A DNA stretch of 64,000 nt from Actinocatenispora rupis (lineage in GTDB: Bacteria > Actinomycetota > Actinomycetes > Mycobacteriales > Micromonosporaceae). The notes under the pieces are model-generated. The model searched no databases and was not told the DNA's origin. It saw only the letters and a list, made by a program, of their open reading frames with translations. Positions 34,585 through 41,585 of the stretch are shown here, piece after piece. Position numbers and translations under genes: made by a program. The DNA is taken from contig NZ_BOMB01000043.1 in assembly GCF_016861975.1 (NCBI RefSeq), positions 25,086 to 89,085 on the forward strand, read 5' to 3'. The number at the start of each line of letters is the position of its first letter. The stretch's first letter is position 1.

Positions 34585-35295
34585 ATGGACCGGTACGCAC
34601 GGCGGGTGGCGGCGGCGGACTGGGACGCCGTGTCCCGCGACCTCGACGCGGTGGGCTGCGCGCTGCTGCCGCGGCTGCTCGACCCGGCGGAGTGCGCCGA
34701 CCTGGCCGCGACGTACGACGAGCCGGCCCGGTTCCGGGCGACGATCGACATGGCTCGGCACCGGTTCGGCTCCGGGCAGTACCGGTACTTCGCCGCGCCG
34801 TTCCCGGATCCGGTGGACGCGCTCCGGCACGCCCTCTACCCGCGGCTGCTGCCGATCGCGCGGGACTGGTACACGCGGCTGCGCCGGGAGGCGGAGTGGC
34901 CCGACACGCTCGACGAGTGGCTGGCGGTCTGCCACGCCGCCGGGCAGACCCGGCCCACCCCGATCCTGCTCCGGTACGACGCCGGCGACTGGAACGCGCT
35001 GCACCGCGACCTGTACGGCGACAAGGTGTTCCCGCTGCAGGTGGTGATCAACCTGAACGACCCGGGAGTCGACCACAGCGGCGGCGAGTTCCTGCTGGTG
35101 GAGCAGCGACCGCGGGCCCAGTCGCGCGGTACGGCGACGCTGCTGCCGCAGGGCCACGGGCTGGTGTTCACCACCCGCGACCGGCCGGTTGCCTCGGCCC
35201 GCGGCTGGTCCGCCGCCCCGGTACGCCACGGCGTGTCGGTGGTCCGGTCCGGGCGCCGGCACACCCTCGGCCTCGTCTTCCACGACGCCGCATGA
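34585..35295 (+). CDS. 2OG-Fe(II) oxygenase-like protein
   Basis: The 236-aa protein has a likely metal-binding H140-x-D142 (ALHRDLYGD) and a distal His in PVRHGVS near 215, with Arg about 10 residues later for 2-oxoglutarate (GRRHTLGLVFH). The ATG at 34585 has GGGAGCGAG upstream; an ATG 36 bases earlier is possible. It overlaps the Ada-domain gene by ATGA. AlkB-type repair enzymes use this fold, and the neighbour suggests repair of alkylated nucleic acid, but hydroxylation of a small molecule or protein remains possible. Confidence 0.82.
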   Translation: MDRYARRVAAADWDAVSRDLDAVGCALLPRLLDPAECADLAATYDEPARFRATIDMARHRFGSGQYRYFAAPFPDPVDALRHALYPRLLPIARDWYTRLRREAEWPDTLDEWLAVCHAAGQTRPTPILLRYDAGDWNALHRDLYGDKVFPLQVVINLNDPGVDHSGGEFLLVEQRPRAQSRGTATLLPQGHGLVFTTRDRPVASARGWSAAPVRHGVSVVRSGRRHTLGLVFHDAA

Positions 35296-35549
35296 CCCGG
35301 GAGTACACGCTGCTCGACGGCGCGGGCCGGGCGTACCGGAGCGGTACGCCGGGACGGTGGGGCGGCCACCGCCGCCTGCGCGTCTACGGACGGTTGGACT
35401 GCCCGTCGGCGCTGCGCGCGATCGCCGCCGGCGGGTACGTCACGCAGCGGGTGTTCTTCGCCGACGAGGCCACCGCGGTCGCGGCCGGCTACCGACCCTG
35501 CGCCGTCTGCCTGCCCGACCGGTACGCCGCGTGGAAGCGACGCCCGTGA
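35292..35549 (+). CDS. Stand-alone Ada-type metal-binding domain protein
   Basis: The 85-aa protein resembles the N-terminal zinc domain of the Ada alkylation sensor: LDCPSALRAI, then FFADEATAVAAGYRPCAVCLPD. The C-terminal PCxxC pair and one N-terminal Cys are present, but only one Cys stands where Ada has two, so zinc binding or methyl transfer may differ. No methyltransferase or helix-turn-helix domain is attached. ATG overlaps the oxygenase stop and the stop overlaps the next GTG, so the three proteins should be made together. Confidence 0.8.
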   Translation: MTREYTLLDGAGRAYRSGTPGRWGGHRRLRVYGRLDCPSALRAIAAGGYVTQRVFFADEATAVAAGYRPCAVCLPDRYAAWKRRP

Positions 35550-36001
35550 CCGGCCCGGAGCTGGCCGCGCTGCTGCGGTTGCTGGGCGACCTGGACGCGC
35601 ACAGCATCGCGATCGGCCACGCCCGCGACGACCCCTTCCGTACGGCGGCGGCGGAGGTGGCGGCGGCCTGGCGGGACGGCGGCGGCGTGGTGACCGCGAC
35701 GGCGGACTGGCCGGAGGAGGCCGCGTCCTGGCTCCGCCAGGCCCGCCGCCTCACCGCGTACGCGCCGGACGCGTGGGTCGTCCTCGCCCGACCGCCCGGC
35801 TGGCTCGGCATGGGACGGCGCCTCGCCGCCTCGACCGACTGGACGCCGACGCGTACCGTCGCGGGCTCGGCGCTGGCCGACGCCTCGGTCGCCGCGGCCG
35901 GCGTCTTCGACGGGCTGCGCGGCGCCACCGCCGACGGCGGCACCTGGTACGTCCGGGGCCGACTGCTGGTCACCCACCCGCCGACGCCTGATTGTCCATA
36001 G
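35546..36001 (+). CDS. Hypothetical protein, third gene of the oxygenase/Ada cassette
   Basis: The 151-aa protein starts at GTG 35546 inside the previous stop (GTGA). It is Ala/Arg/Trp-rich, with helices at about 5-35 and 45-70 and a beta-rich end (GGTWYVRGRLLVTHPP). No signal peptide or membrane segment and no family I recognise. Overlap with two genes that look repair-related makes a shared function likely. Its TAG lies inside the palindrome at 35993-36007. Confidence 0.65.
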   Translation: MTGPELAALLRLLGDLDAHSIAIGHARDDPFRTAAAEVAAAWRDGGGVVTATADWPEEAASWLRQARRLTAYAPDAWVVLARPPGWLGMGRRLAASTDWTPTRTVAGSALADASVAAAGVFDGLRGATADGGTWYVRGRLLVTHPPTPDCP

Positions 36002-36007
36002 TGGACA
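35993..36007. repeat. Palindrome TGTCCATAGTGGACA at the end of the cassette
   Basis: A 15-bp palindrome of the GTCCACNGTGGAC type with one change overlaps the stop codon of the 151-aa gene. Confidence 0.5.
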
Positions 36008-36060
36008 GTCGGGCCCCGTCATCCCGCCGGTCGTGGAGGTGCGGCGCGTGGCGGCGGGCG

Positions 36061-36431
36061 TCAGCGGGGGTGGCCGGTGCGGGACGCGGTGGCGATGACG
36101 TCGCTGAGGATCTCGCGCGAGGTGGCCAGTTCGGCGATGGTGCGGTCGATGCGGTCGCGTTCGGCCCGCAGGTCGGCGACCAGCCGCGGCGTCGCGGCGA
36201 CCGACGGACCACCGTCGGCGTCCCGCATGCACGGCAGCAGCTGCGCGATCTTGCGGCTGTGCAGGCCCGCGGCGTACAGGTGCTGGATGAGTACGACGCG
36301 GTCGACGGCGCGGTCCGGATAGTCCGCTGCCCGCCCGCAGTACGGTCCGCGGCGAGCAGGCCCTGCTGCTCGTAGTACCGCAGGGAACGCTCGCTCACGC
36401 CGGTGCGCCGGGCCAGCTCGCCGATGCGCAT
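36061..36431 (-). pseudogene. MerR-family regulator gene with a frameshift
   Basis: GGGAGGTG precedes ATG 36431 and the frame reads a clean MerR start (MRIGELARRTGVSERSLRYYEQQGLL) up to GGQRT. The homologous continuation (YPDRAVDRVVLIQHLYAAGLHSRKIAQLLP and a dimerisation helix) is in a different frame and runs to a stop at 36061. Loss of one base at about 36322-36323 explains this, and the 371-bp span is one short of whole codons. If real, the protein is non-functional; a sequencing error is the alternative. Confidence 0.75.
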
Positions 36432-36445
36432 CACACCTCCCGGAC

Positions 36446-36477
36446 TTGAACCTGACACCGATGTTAGCTTCTACCGT
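36446..36477 (+). promoter_or_regulatory. MerR-type long-spacer promoter of the deacetylase gene
   Basis: TTGAAC (36446-36451) and TACCGT (36472-36477) are 20 bp apart, too long for normal promoters but typical of MerR-activated ones. The dyad CTGACA-CCGA-TGTTAG (36452-36467) fills the spacer. Six bases separate the -10 from the ATG, so the mRNA is probably leaderless. Confidence 0.65.
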
Positions 36478-36483
36478 CGGGGC

Positions 36484-37356
36484 ATGACGAACCACGAGGC
36501 CCCCACCCCGCCGTACGACTACAGTCCGATCACCGAACGCCCCACGATCCGCTGGCCCGGCGGCGCCCGGGTCGCCTTCTACGTCGGGCTCAACATCGAA
36601 CACTTCCTGCCCGGCGTACCGTCCACGAGCATCTGGCCCGGCACCGCCGAGCTGCAACCCGACCCGCTCAACCACGGCTGGCGCGACTACGGCCCCCGCG
36701 TCGGGATCTGGCGCACCATCGACAGCCTCGACCGGTACGGGATCCGCGCCAGCGCGCTGGTCAACTCGACCGCGACCGTCGAGTACCCGCAGATCGTGGC
36801 GGCCGGGAACCGGCGCGACTGGGCGTGGCTGGCGCACGGGAGTACGAACTCGGTCCTGCACGCCGGTCTCGACGCCGACGCCGAACGGCGCGCGCTCACC
36901 GACATCGTCGACACGATCGCCACCGCCACCGGGCAGCGCCCGCGCGGCTGGATGGGACCGGCCCTGACCGAGACGTACCGGACGCCGGAGCTGCTCGCCG
37001 AGCTGGGCCTGGAGTACGTGCTGGACTGGACGAACGACGACCAGCCGTACCGGCTGCGGGTGCCCGGCATGCTGTCCGTGCCGTACTCGGTGGAACTCAA
37101 CGACCTGGGGCTGTTCGGCAAGGGCACCAGCGGGCCGGAGTTCGTGCGGATCGTGCGCGACCAGTACGAGCAGCTGCGCGCGGACTCGGCCGACAGCGGG
37201 CGGGTGATGGCGCTGGCGCTGCACCCGTTCGTGTCCGGGCAACCGTTCCGGGCGAAGTACGTCGACGAGGCGCTGGCGTACCTGGCGGCGCAGCCCGACG
37301 TCTGGCTGACCACCAGCGACGACATCGCCCGGCACTACCGCGACACCGTCGACTGA
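36484..37356 (+). CDS. Polysaccharide deacetylase-family protein (allantoinase PuuE-like)
   Basis: The 290-aa protein has the NodB-barrel pattern with ARVAFYVGLNIEHF near 30, RYGIRASALVNS near 85, AWLAHGSTNS near 118 and ALALHPFVSGQPF near 240. There is no signal peptide, so it is cytoplasmic and closer to the PuuE-like allantoinase/deacetylase group than to secreted chitin deacetylases. It is divergent from the MerR gene, whose frameshift may leave it uncontrolled. Confidence 0.85.
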   Translation: MTNHEAPTPPYDYSPITERPTIRWPGGARVAFYVGLNIEHFLPGVPSTSIWPGTAELQPDPLNHGWRDYGPRVGIWRTIDSLDRYGIRASALVNSTATVEYPQIVAAGNRRDWAWLAHGSTNSVLHAGLDADAERRALTDIVDTIATATGQRPRGWMGPALTETYRTPELLAELGLEYVLDWTNDDQPYRLRVPGMLSVPYSVELNDLGLFGKGTSGPEFVRIVRDQYEQLRADSADSGRVMALALHPFVSGQPFRAKYVDEALAYLAAQPDVWLTTSDDIARHYRDTVD

Positions 37357-37375
37357 CGCCCGCACCGGCGCGGCG

Positions 37376-38602
37376 TCAGTCCGGGTGGTCGTCGGCTTTC
37401 AGCGGCGTACGGCAGAGGACCAGCAGGGCGACGTCGTCCTCCGCACCCCGGCCGCCGATCAGCGCCGACATCAGGCGGGCGCAGACCATCGGGGCCGCCG
37501 CGGGCGTGAGCTCCCGCCGCAGCACCTCCTGCCCGGCCGCGACCGGCAGGTCCCGCCCCTCGACCAACCCGTCCGTGTACAGGCACAGCACGGCGTCCGG
37601 GGTGAGGTGCACGGTGCTCGTCCGCCGCGTGACGTCCGGCACCACGCCGACGGGCAGATCCACCGGTACGTCGAGCAGCGCCGCACCGCCGCCGCTGTAC
37701 AGGACCGGCAGTGGATGGCCGGCGACGGAGACGCGGAACCGGTCGAGGGCCGGATCGACCACCACGTACACGAGGGTGGCGGTGATCTCCTCCTCGAAGT
37801 GCTGGATCGTACGGTCGAGCCGGGTGAGGACCTCGGCCGGGTCCGCCACCTCCAGGGCGTACGCGCGCAGGGCGCTGCGCAGCCGGCCCATCACCATCGC
37901 CGCCCGCAGGCCGTGCCCGACCACGTCGCCCATGACCAGGCACAGGTGCCCGGAGTCGAGCGTGAACACGTCGTACCAGTCGCCGCCGACGCCGTCGTCG
38001 GGATCCGGCACGTACCGGGCGGCGAGGTCGACGCCGGGAAGCGACGGCAGCCGTCCCGGCAGCAGGCCGCGCTGCAAGGCGGCCGCGGCGGCGCGGTCGG
38101 CGCTGGACTGCCGTACCCGGATCGCGGCCGCCAGCCGGTCCGCCGCCAACTGGAGCATGTGCAGGTCGGTGTCGTCGAACTCGCGCCGTCGGAGCGTGCC
38201 GACGTGCAACACGCCCACCAGGTCGCCCGCACACACCAGCGGCACGCCGAGCAGCGAGTGCAGTCCCTTCTCCCACAGCAGCGGGTTCACGACCGTGTGC
38301 GAGTCGATCCGTTGCAGGACAAGGGGTTGACGGTCCGCCGCGACCCGACCGGCGAAGCCCTGCCCGAGCGGCACCCGGACACCCTGGCGTACTTCTTCCT
38401 CAAGGCCGGCCGCCGCCGCGGCCGTCAGCTCGGTACCCGTGCGGTCGGCGAGGAGCACGACGGCGGTGTCCACGTCCAGCAGACCGCGGATCCGATCCAG
38501 CAGTTCGGTCAGCAGTTCCGGCGCGTCGAGTTCGGAAAGGTCGGAATCGGCCAGCAGCTCGATGCGTCTCAGCCGATCAGCGGCCTCGTCCACCTCCGCC
38601 AT
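37376..38602 (-). CDS. GAF-domain SpoIIE-type serine phosphatase
   Basis: The 408-aa protein has a GAF sensor domain (about 20-165) and a PP2C/SpoIIE domain (about 195-400) with GGDWYDVFTL, VMGDVVGHGLRAA and YTDGLVEGR metal-binding motifs. It would dephosphorylate an anti-sigma-factor antagonist in a partner-switching pathway after ligand sensing. The ATG at 38602 lacks a clear ribosome site. No anti-sigma genes are adjacent. Confidence 0.92.
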   Translation of the reverse strand: MAEVDEAADRLRRIELLADSDLSELDAPELLTELLDRIRGLLDVDTAVVLLADRTGTELTAAAAAGLEEEVRQGVRVPLGQGFAGRVAADRQPLVLQRIDSHTVVNPLLWEKGLHSLLGVPLVCAGDLVGVLHVGTLRRREFDDTDLHMLQLAADRLAAAIRVRQSSADRAAAAALQRGLLPGRLPSLPGVDLAARYVPDPDDGVGGDWYDVFTLDSGHLCLVMGDVVGHGLRAAMVMGRLRSALRAYALEVADPAEVLTRLDRTIQHFEEEITATLVYVVVDPALDRFRVSVAGHPLPVLYSGGGAALLDVPVDLPVGVVPDVTRRTSTVHLTPDAVLCLYTDGLVEGRDLPVAAGQEVLRRELTPAAAPMVCARLMSALIGGRGAEDDVALLVLCRTPLKADDHPD

Positions 38603-38683
38603 GATCAGGAGGCTACCGGCACGAGACCCACCACGGTGTACCGCCGCGGTCGGGTCGCGGCCCCGCCGACCGGGCAACGCCCC

Positions 38684-38698
38684 GGGAACCGTGTTCCC
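38684..38698. promoter_or_regulatory. Perfect palindrome between divergent promoters
   Basis: GGGAAC-CGT-GTTCCC lies between the phosphatase gene and the leader peptide promoter, with CCC/GGG extending the symmetry after one mismatch. It is about 24 bp before a TAGCAT -10 box and is a good regulator-site candidate. Confidence 0.5.
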
Positions 38699-38734
38699 TG
38701 GGGCCTCCCGTGGTACTCGGATAGCATGGCGCGC

Positions 38735-38770
38735 ATGGAATGCTTCGCCTCCTGGCGCATCCGCCACTGA
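38735..38770 (+). CDS. Leaderless 11-aa upstream peptide MECFASWRIRH
   Basis: A -10 box TAGCAT (38722-38727) is followed by 7 bases and an ATG, so the transcript probably begins at the start codon. The 11-codon frame ends in TGA, 83 bp before the acetyltransferase start. The stop is followed by a stem CGCCGC/GCGGCG and by TGAGGAG, complementary to CTCCTCA near the acetyltransferase ribosome site. This is the layout of a translational attenuator. Expression is inferred. Confidence 0.4.
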   Translation: MECFASWRIRH

Positions 38771-38853
38771 GGAGCCTACCCGCCGCTGACCTGCGGCGCG
38801 AGGGCCCATCGATACCGGTACCGCTGGTTGTCGACTCCTCATCCGAGAGGCGC

Positions 38854-39342
38854 ATGTCCATGATCGTCCGTCCCTTCGAGCCGCGTGACCTGCCGCGGCT
38901 GACCGAACTCACCATCGACACGTTCGGGCCGTTCTACGAGGATTCGTTCCGGCCGCTGGTCGGCGAGGCCATCTTCGCCCGGCAGCACGGCCACTGGCGC
39001 GAGGACTACGACCCCCTCCTCGCCACCCTGCACGACCCGGACCGGCACCGGCACGTCGCCGTCGCCGACCTCGACGGCGTACCCGCCGGCTACGTCGGGT
39101 GGGAGATCGACCCCGCCCGCCAACACGGAAGCATCCGGATCCTCGCCGTCGACGCACCCCACCGCCGCGCCCACCTCGGTACCGAACTGTGCGAGCACGC
39201 CTTCCGGCACATGCGTACGCACGGCGCCCGGTACGTCGAGATCGGTACCGGCGGCGACGAGTTCCATGCCCGCGCCAGGGCACTGTACGAGAGCCTCGGC
39301 TGCATCAAGCTCCCCCTGGCCGTGTACTTCCGCGAGCTGTGA
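38854..39342 (+). CDS. GNAT-family N-acetyltransferase
   Basis: The 162-aa protein has the GNAT core SIRILAVDAPHRRAHLGTEL (motif A, RRAHLG) near 85-105 and a terminal YESLGCIKLPLAVYF strand. GAGAGG precedes ATG 38854. The upstream peptide and complementary segments suggest that its translation is adjusted in response to ribosome behaviour on the leader. Confidence 0.88.
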   Translation: MSMIVRPFEPRDLPRLTELTIDTFGPFYEDSFRPLVGEAIFARQHGHWREDYDPLLATLHDPDRHRHVAVADLDGVPAGYVGWEIDPARQHGSIRILAVDAPHRRAHLGTELCEHAFRHMRTHGARYVEIGTGGDEFHARARALYESLGCIKLPLAVYFREL

Positions 39343-39387
39343 CCCGGCAACCGACCGGAACGCCGGCCCGCCCGTACGGGGGTCGGC

Positions 39388-39580
39388 GTTCCCATACACC
39401 GCACCGAAACCGCGCCGCGAAGCCCGCCGACCCATTGGCGTCTATGCCGCCGTTCCGATTACGCCACACCGGAACCACGACGCGAAGCCTGCCGGCCCGA
39501 TGACGTCCGTACCGCCCTTCCGGTTACACCGCACCGGGATCGCGGTGCGCGGGCAGCCTGCCGGCCCGCGCTGGGCCAGG
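39388..39580. repeat. Three degenerate 64-65 bp tandem repeats
   Basis: Units begin at 39388, 39452 and 39517, each opening with (G/C)TTCC(G/C)-TTAC-CC-CACCG and sharing CGCGAAGCC(T/C)GCCG and similar blocks. They fill most of the 326 bp between the acetyltransferase gene and the small membrane protein gene and carry no convincing frame. Confidence 0.65.
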
Positions 39581-39628
39581 CGGGACACCACACCGGAACG
39601 GCAGCACGCCCGGGTACCGGCGAGGCCG

Positions 39629-39661
39629 GGTGCAGAGCGGTTTGCACCGCGCCGGTACGGT
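39629..39661 (+). promoter_or_regulatory. LacI-type operator plus leaderless -10 box
   Basis: GGTGCAGAGCGGTTTGCACC (39629-39648) is a 20-bp palindrome centred on CG. Its right half is identical, inverted, to the left half of the operator at 19894. It covers the expected -35 of a TACGGT -10 box (39656-39661) located 7 bases before an ATG. Confidence 0.55.
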
Positions 39662-39668
39662 GCCCGCC

Positions 39669-39782
39669 ATGGGTGCTCTCAGGCCGTGGCATCTGCTCGT
39701 CGCGGGTGGATGCTGCGCGGTGGTCGTGGCCGCTGTCGTCGTCGCCGTCGTCCTGATCCTGCGCAGCCAACGCTCGAAGTAG
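39669..39782 (+). CDS. Small single-pass membrane protein (37 aa)
   Basis: ATG 39669 opens 37 codons: a short Arg/Trp-containing head, one strong membrane helix (LLVAGGCCAVVVAAVVVAVVLIL) and a basic tail RSQRSK. Third positions are G/C-rich. The 7-base distance from TACGGT suggests a leaderless mRNA. No family is recognisable at this length. Confidence 0.55.
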   Translation: MGALRPWHLLVAGGCCAVVVAAVVVAVVLILRSQRSK

Positions 39783-40009
39783 CGCCACGGCCGGACCGCG
39801 ACACGACCGGCGTCGCCGCGTCGCCGGAAGGCTCCGCACGACGTACCTGGAACAGCCGGTCCTGGGACACAGCCGGTTCTGGGGCCGGGCGCGGCGCCCG
39901 GAACCGCCGGCGGCGGCGCCAGTTCCCGCATCCCGCTGGACATCGCCCGCCGGAGCGTCACCACAGACAGCATCGGCGGCCGCACGGCGCGCCGGTCGGT
40001 CGCGACCCG

Positions 40010-41056
40010 TCAGTGCGGTACGAGGGCCGCGGTGGGGTGGTCGACGAGGGTCGTGGGGATGACGACGCGGCGGGACGAGCGGGGCAACGGGCCGCTCGAT
40101 TCGAGGTGCTCGAACAGCAGCTTCGCCGCGGACCGCCCGACGTCGACCGCGCTGTACGACACGACGGTCAGGGGCAGTTGCAGCATGTCGGCCAGTTCGA
40201 TGTCGTCGAAGCCGGCGAGGGCGATGTCGTCGCCGGTCCAGTCGCGCAGGGCCCGCAGCGCGCCGATCGTGTTGCGGTTGTTGGCGGTGACGAGCGCGGT
40301 GGGCCGGTCGGGCAGGGCGAGCATGTCCCGCGCGGCGCGCTCGGCGAGGGCGATGTCGCCGCGGTGCCGGCTGACGTACCGCTCGTCGACGTCGATTCCG
40401 GCCTCCTCCAACGCCACCGCGTACCCGCGGAAACGCTCGGATCCGGTCCACAGCGAGGCGGGCAGGCCGAGGAACCCGATGCGCCGGTGGCCGCGGGCGA
40501 GCAGGCGCCGGCACGCCTCGCGGGTGCCGCCGAAGTCGTCGACGACCACGCAGTCGGCGTCGATGCCCATGGGCGGACTGGCCGCCAGTACGACGGGGGT
40601 GCCGTGCGCGGTGACCGCGCCGAGGTGCGCGTGATCGTACCCGGTGGGGACGACGACGAGGCCGTCCACGCCGCGGCTGACCAGGTCGGCGACGACCTCC
40701 TGTTCGGTGCCGGCGTCCTCGCCGGTGCCGCCGAGGACGACGCGCGCGCCGAAGCTGACCGCGACCTGCTCGACGCCGATCGCGAGCTGCGAGTAGAACG
40801 GGTTGGCGAGGTTGGTGACGACCAGCCCGATGAGCTCGTTGGGGCCGCCGGAGCGCAGGCCGCGGGCGAGCTTGTTCGGTCGGTAGCCCAGCTCGGAGAC
40901 GCCGGCGAGCACGCGGGCGCGGGTGGCTTCGCTGATGCCGCGGGCGCCGCGCAGCGCCCGCGAGACCGTCATGGGGCTCACCCCGAGGCGGCGCGCCACG
41001 TCGCGCATCGTCATCGACTCGGAGCCGAACGACTCGGTACCGGAGCGCGTGGTCAT
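40010..41056 (-). CDS. LacI-family transcriptional regulator of the ABC/mannosidase operon
   Basis: The 348-aa regulator has the LacI helix-turn-helix (about 16-60: TMRDVARRLGVSPMTVSRALRG) and a sensor domain with NPFYSQLA and AGFDDIELADM. ATG 41056 follows AGGTGAG closely; the Met 15 codons on is a possible alternative start. It is divergent from a sugar-binding protein gene across 529 bp, so it probably represses the importer and the mannosidase until a manno-oligosaccharide is present. Confidence 0.93.
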   Translation of the reverse strand: MTTRSGTESFGSESMTMRDVARRLGVSPMTVSRALRGARGISEATRARVLAGVSELGYRPNKLARGLRSGGPNELIGLVVTNLANPFYSQLAIGVEQVAVSFGARVVLGGTGEDAGTEQEVVADLVSRGVDGLVVVPTGYDHAHLGAVTAHGTPVVLAASPPMGIDADCVVVDDFGGTREACRRLLARGHRRIGFLGLPASLWTGSERFRGYAVALEEAGIDVDERYVSRHRGDIALAERAARDMLALPDRPTALVTANNRNTIGALRALRDWTGDDIALAGFDDIELADMLQLPLTVVSYSAVDVGRSAAKLLFEHLESSGPLPRSSRRVVIPTTLVDHPTAALVPH

Positions 41057-41585
41057 CTCACCTGTGCCTTCACCACCCGGACCAGGTCCGGCCCTTCGTC
41101 CTGTTGCGCGCGGCTGTGCCCGGACCCGGGCACGGCGTAGTTTAGCCGCCGCGCGCACCCGCCATCCGCGGCGCGCACCCGGTCCGTCCATCGACGCCGG
41201 CCACTTCCCCGGGTACCTCCCAGCGCCCGTCCGGGTGGTGTCGCCGCGGGTCCGGTCCGCGCGGGGCGACCGTACCGGGCACGAACCGGGCGTACGGGAG
41301 CCGCGCGGCGGTTGGTCGCAGGGGTCGCGTACGTCGCGCCGTTATCGGTACCGTCGCTCCGGGCGGAGACCCGACGGACGTGCACCGCCGCCGGGCGTAC
41401 GAGGAGCGGGGTCCGGCGCCGGGGATCGGCCGTCGCCCGTGTCGTGCCGGCGCGGCCCGGCCGGGATCGGGTACGTTCGCCCATGTCACCCCCGCGTTTC
41501 GATATCGTTAACGCAGATCCTTTACGAGCCTCTACCTCGAAGGTACGGTACCGATACCGAAACCTCGGGCGCATCGGAGGCGTGG
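41057..41585. promoter_or_regulatory. Long divergent control region of the ABC sugar operon
   Basis: These 529 bp contain no convincing gene. GTTATCGGTACCGT (41341-41354) recurs inverted at 41545-41558 with 13 of 14 matches, 204 bp apart, a possible pair of looped operators. An A/T-rich island at 41494-41511 contains GATATC and CGTTAACG and is unusual in this 74% G+C sequence; a promoter may lie there. Confidence 0.45.

Noticed and set aside
39388..39580. CRISPR array
   Set aside because: The repeats are diverged over their whole 64-65 bp with no constant repeat and unique spacer pattern, and no cas genes are present.
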